Positions 9,713 through 12,221 of a DNA stretch of 12,221 nt are shown here, piece by piece. The DNA lies in contig JASJBO010000255.1 in the NCBI GenBank assembly GCA_030066475.1, positions 1 to 12,221 on the forward strand, read 5' to 3'. The position numbers and the translations under genes were made by a program. Origin of the DNA: Myxococcota bacterium (GTDB taxonomy: Bacteria > Myxococcota_A > UBA9160 > PR03). The notes under the pieces were generated by a model. That model made no database searches, was not told the DNA's origin, and worked only from the letters and a program-made list of their open reading frames with translations. The first letter of the stretch is position 1. Every line of letters begins with the position of its first letter.

Positions 9713-9728
9713 TACTTCGGGCGGACGG

Positions 9729-9800
9729 GTTGCCGGGGCGGGGGCGGCCTTATGGACTTCGCTCGCCTGCGGCTCGCTGCGCGCGGCTTCGCCGCTTGCG
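9729..9800 (-). repeat. Dispersed palindromic repeat, copy C1 (inverted, after lipoprotein gene)
   Basis: Read on the minus strand, the core is GCAAGCGGC-GAA-GCCGC followed by the conserved GCGCAGCGAG block to GCGAAGTC and the tail CATAAGGCCGCC. The hairpin here has a 5-bp stem (GCGGC/GCCGC) with a GAA loop, shorter than in the other copies but still symmetric. On the plus strand it is flanked by GTTGCCG, also found next to C2. C1 and C2 are spaced 91 bp apart. Confidence 0.8.
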
Positions 9801-9820
9801 GGGTTGCCGTCAAGGGTCGT

Positions 9821-9939
9821 GTTGCCGTGCGGAGGCGGCCTTGTGGACTTCGCTCGGCTTCGCCTCGCTGCGCGCGCCGCCGGGGGAACCGGCGGCGCTT
9901 GCGCGGGCGACCTCTCGCGCTTCTTCCGGGCTGGCAGGC
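9821..9939 (-). repeat. Dispersed palindromic repeat, copy C2 (inverted, long form)
   Basis: Positions 9846-9939 match copy A in hemW without gaps (81/94 identical by hand count). They include the same perfect 10-bp stem GCGCCGCCGG / CCGGCGGCGC; within the hairpin the only differences from A are two loop bases. On the minus strand the tail ACAAGGCCGCC matches B1 and C1. The match ends 14 bp from the MFS stop codon (9953-9955). Confidence 0.85.
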
Positions 9940-9952
9940 CGGCGGGGGTCGG

Positions 9953-11404
9953 TCAGGCGTGCGCTGTGCGGAGGTGGTGGTGGAGGGCGGTGAAGCCGAG
10001 CGTGGCGATCGTCGAGAGCAGGGCGGCCAGGCCCATCACGTGGACGCCGATGCCGGCGCTGGCGGGGAGCGCGCCGTGGGCAGCCCAGCCGACGTAGAGC
10101 AGCATGCCGAGGAACGGCGCGAAGGCGCCGCGCAGGCCGGTCAGCGTCACGTGGACGCCCATGTAGAGGCCGGCGCGCTCGGGGCGCGCGAAGTCGTTGT
10201 GACCGATCACCCAGGCGAGCTGGCCGCCGCCGCGCGCGAGACCCAGCACCGCGCGGCCCACGCCGATCACGAGCAGCGAGCCCTCGAGCGCCCCCCACCA
10301 GGTGAGCGCCTGCGAGGCGACCCAGAGCCAGCTGTGGCGCGCGCGGAACTCCGCGATGTGGACGCGGTCGAGGTAGATCGCCCAGAGCGGAAGGGTGAGC
10401 ACCGAGAGGCCCAGCGGGAGCACCAGCGTGAGCGCGGTGCTCACGGCGTAGCCCGCGCCCAGGTCGCGCGAGACCAGCACGAGCAGCGGCGCCTCGATCA
10501 TCATGTTCGACACACCCAGCAGGAACTGCCAGCCGAGGTAGCGCGCGTAGACCGGGTCGCTGCGCAGCAGGGCGACCAGCCCGTGGGTCTCGACCGGACG
10601 CGGCGGCTCGGGCAGCGCGGACTCGGGCGCGTCGGCACCCTCGGGAGCCACCGGCGGCGGCCCGACCTCGCCGCGCTCGAGCGCCAGGTGCTCGTGCTCG
10701 TCGCGGACGCGCACCCGCGAGAACGCGACCACGCCGATCGTCGCGAAGACCGCGCCCACGGCGTAGATCCAGCGGAAGCTCTCGGGGTTCGCGTCGAGCA
10801 GGCGGCCGCCCGCGAGGACGCTGACGGTCATCGCCAGTGTGGTCCACAGCGAGAGCCGCGCGGTCACGCGGCCGCGCGACTCGCTCGGGTAGTTGAGCGT
10901 CCAGATCAGGCTGCGCACGGTGATGAAGCCGGCGAGCACCAGGCGCGACACGACCATGTTCGCCGCCAGCAGCGCGCCGCCGAGCGGGCCCGTCGGCAGC
11001 AGCGCCATGCCCGCCAGCAGCGCGACCAGCACGACGAGGAGCCCGCTGGCAAACGGCACCTTGGGGCGGCCGTGCGCCAGCCGCGCCCAGAACAGGCTCG
11101 AGAGGTTGCCGAACATCGGCGCCGCGGTGATCAACGCCAGCACGGCGGGATGCACGGCGTACACCTTGTCGGCGATCACGCCGATGAAGCCCGCCTCCAT
11201 CAGCGCGCCGCCGATCGGGAAGAACACGGTCTGGATCTGCTCGCGCCGATAGCTGACGCGCACCCCGTCCGGCAGGCGCGGAAGGGTCAGGTGCAGGCGC
11301 GCCGCTCGTCCCCAGCGCGAGGCCCCAGAAACGAAGAGCCCGGCCGTTCGGGCCGGGCTCTTCGAGGCGCGTTCTCGCGCGGGTTGTGCCCGGCCTTCAG
11401 CCAT
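9953..11404 (-). CDS. Major facilitator superfamily transporter, substrate unknown
   Basis: The product has 483 residues from ATG 11404 and shows about 12 hydrophobic segments in two halves: TM1 near residues 59-80, TM3 around 119-136, TM5/6 near 188-230, a long charged and proline-rich cytoplasmic loop (about 231-280), then TM7-TM12 from about 288 to 472. MFS loop motifs include WARLAHGRPKVPF after TM2 and NYPSESRGRV before TM5. No substrate can be named. ATG 11404 has AAGGA 8 nt upstream (11413-11417), but residues 1-47 are hydrophilic and non-membrane, and a terminator-like hairpin falls within their codons. GTG at 11263 (residue 48), just before TM1, is therefore a real alternative start giving 436 residues. 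The gene is convergent with the lipoprotein gene and divergent from tesB. Confidence 0.85.
   Translation of the reverse strand: MAEGRAQPARERASKSPARTAGLFVSGASRWGRAARLHLTLPRLPDGVRVSYRREQIQTVFFPIGGALMEAGFIGVIADKVYAVHPAVLALITAAPMFGNLSSLFWARLAHGRPKVPFASGLLVVLVALLAGMALLPTGPLGGALLAANMVVSRLVLAGFITVRSLIWTLNYPSESRGRVTARLSLWTTLAMTVSVLAGGRLLDANPESFRWIYAVGAVFATIGVVAFSRVRVRDEHEHLALERGEVGPPPVAPEGADAPESALPEPPRPVETHGLVALLRSDPVYARYLGWQFLLGVSNMMIEAPLLVLVSRDLGAGYAVSTALTLVLPLGLSVLTLPLWAIYLDRVHIAEFRARHSWLWVASQALTWWGALEGSLLVIGVGRAVLGLARGGGQLAWVIGHNDFARPERAGLYMGVHVTLTGLRGAFAPFLGMLLYVGWAAHGALPASAGIGVHVMGLAALLSTIATLGFTALHHHLRTAHA
11333..11363 (-). terminator. Terminator-like hairpin at the 5' end of the MFS reading frame
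   Basis: A perfect 13-bp inverted repeat GAAGAGCCCGGCC / GGCCGGGCTCTTC surrounds a 5-nt loop (11346-11350). On the minus strand it is followed by GTTTCT, a short imperfect T-rich stretch; on the plus strand no T run follows. It lies 41 nt inside the frame from ATG 11404 and 70 nt upstream of the alternative GTG start at 11263, in the orientation that would attenuate MFS transcription. Confidence 0.5.
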
Positions 11405-11434
11405 AGACGTCGTCCTTCGTCGCCTCCGGGGCGC

Positions 11435-11479
11435 AGGCGATCGCGTGACGATCGATCGGGTGGTGATCGATCGCGTGGC
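11435..11479. repeat. Three 15-bp tandem units in the MFS/tesB divergent control region
   Basis: Three contiguous 15-bp units are seen: AGGCGATCGCGTGAC, GATCGATCGGGTGGT and GATCGATCGCGTGGC. Each contains a CGATCG palindrome followed by G/CGTG. They lie in the 155 bp between the divergent MFS (ATG 11404) and tesB (ATG 11560) starts. Regular spacing and palindromic cores suggest a regulator-binding array, but this is an inference; no promoter boxes are clear next to them. Confidence 0.55.
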
Positions 11480-11559
11480 AACGGAATCGCGGCTGCCGGG
11501 CCAGACGACGCATCGGGCGCAGCATACCGCGGGCCAGTCGGCTGCGCTAAGCAACTCGC

Positions 11560-12221
11560 ATGAGCGACATCGTCCAGCGGCTGCTCGCCCTGATGGACCT
11601 CGAGGAGATCGATCTCGACATCTTCCGGGGCCAGAACGAGCGCGATCGTCCCGGACGTCTGTTCGGAGGCCAGGTCGCCGCCCAGGCCCTCGTCGCGGCG
11701 CAGCGCACGGTGACCGGACGCGCCGCCCACTCTCTGCACGGCTACTTCCTGCGTCCTGGTGATCCCGCGCACCCGGTGATCTACACCGTCGACCGCATCC
11801 GCGACGGGCAGTCGTTCACCACGCGCCGCGTCGTGGCGGCGCAGCGCGGCAAGGCGATCTTCAACATGTCGGTGTCGTTCCAGGTGGCGGAGCAGAGCTA
11901 CGAGCATCAGGCGCCGATGCCCGAGGCGCCGCCGCCCGAGGACGTGCCGGGCTGGAGCGAGATCATCGAGGCGAACTGGGAGCGGATTCCCGAGGAGTCG
12001 CGCGCCTGGGCGCCGCGGCCGCGCCCGATCGAGCTGCGCCCGGTGCTGGCGCCGACCTTCCTGGGCGGCGAGCCGTCACAGGAGGGCAACCGCGTCTGGT
12101 TCCGCGTGCCCGAGCCGGTCGGCGACGAGTTCGCGCTGCACCAGCAGCTGCTCGCCTACGCGTCGGACATGGCGCTGCTCGACAACATCGTGCGGCCGCA
12201 CGGGCGCAACGGCCCGCTCGG
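11560..12221 (+). CDS. tesB: Acyl-CoA thioesterase II (TesB), 3' end outside window
   Basis: The visible 220 residues cover about three quarters of the family's usual 280-290. The first hotdog unit has GRLFGGQVAAQAL (about 32-44) and HSLHGYFLRPGD (57-68), then YTVDRIRDGQSFTTRRV (75-91). The second hotdog unit begins near PVLAPTFLGG, and LAYASDMALL places the catalytic Asp at 203, equivalent to Asp204 of E. coli TesB. The Thr and Gln partners of that triad would lie beyond the right edge. TesB hydrolyses medium- and long-chain acyl-CoA to free fatty acid and CoA in the cytosol. ATG 11560 is chosen because it matches the usual N-terminus; no strong Shine-Dalgarno sequence precedes it. It is divergent from the MFS gene, so a shared control region is possible. 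Confidence 0.95.
   Translation, partial: MSDIVQRLLALMDLEEIDLDIFRGQNERDRPGRLFGGQVAAQALVAAQRTVTGRAAHSLHGYFLRPGDPAHPVIYTVDRIRDGQSFTTRRVVAAQRGKAIFNMSVSFQVAEQSYEHQAPMPEAPPPEDVPGWSEIIEANWERIPEESRAWAPRPRPIELRPVLAPTFLGGEPSQEGNRVWFRVPEPVGDEFALHQQLLAYASDMALLDNIVRPHGRNGPL

Noticed and set aside
11405..11554. Longer MFS start at ATG 11554
   Set aside because: It would add 50 Arg/Thr/Ser-rich residues read from the 15-bp tandem repeats and nearly reach the tesB start, with no hydrophobic or conserved segment. ATG 11404 has a better ribosome binding site.

Overview
The window is very GC-rich with strong G/C bias at third codon positions and mostly GTG/TTG start codons. The gene order hemW-hrcA-grpE-dnaK-dnaJ followed by an LpoA-like lipoprotein gene implies an outer membrane. 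This suggests a high-GC Gram-negative bacterium of the deltaproteobacterial/myxobacterial or a related uncultured lineage; the assignment is an inference from composition and gene content only.

Layout. Positions 1-1289 (minus) hold the N-terminal 429 residues of an M16 zinc peptidase that runs off the left edge. Thirty bases away, divergently, begins a plus-strand block: hemW (radical SAM heme chaperone), hrcA (heat-shock repressor), grpE (overlapping hrcA by 4 bp), dnaK, dnaJ, and a large lipoprotein with a helical-repeat N-terminus and a type I periplasmic-binding fold (LpoA-like), which overlaps dnaJ by 8 bp. Convergent to it on the minus strand lies an MFS transporter gene. Divergent from that transporter, and cut by the right edge, is an acyl-CoA thioesterase II gene (tesB).

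How they work together. GrpE, DnaK and DnaJ form the Hsp70 chaperone cycle, and HrcA is the usual repressor of such operons. I see no CIRCE operator anywhere upstream. HemW is a frequent genomic neighbour of hrcA. The lipoprotein may be co-translated with dnaJ. The MFS and tesB genes are probably separate units sharing a 155-bp divergent control region.

The most unusual content is a dispersed palindromic repeat family with six copies in the window. One is in-frame inside the hemW N-terminus, three are in tandem between dnaK and dnaJ and end 7 nt before the dnaJ start codon, and two are inverted between the lipoprotein and MFS genes. All but one truncated copy keep a GC-rich hairpin whose two arms vary together. 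Two copies 8 kb apart align over 94 bp without a gap at about 86% identity. Other points of note are a terminator-like hairpin just inside the MFS reading frame, three 15-bp GATCGATCG-type tandem units in the MFS/tesB divergent region, and a DnaK that lacks the usual disordered C-terminal tail.
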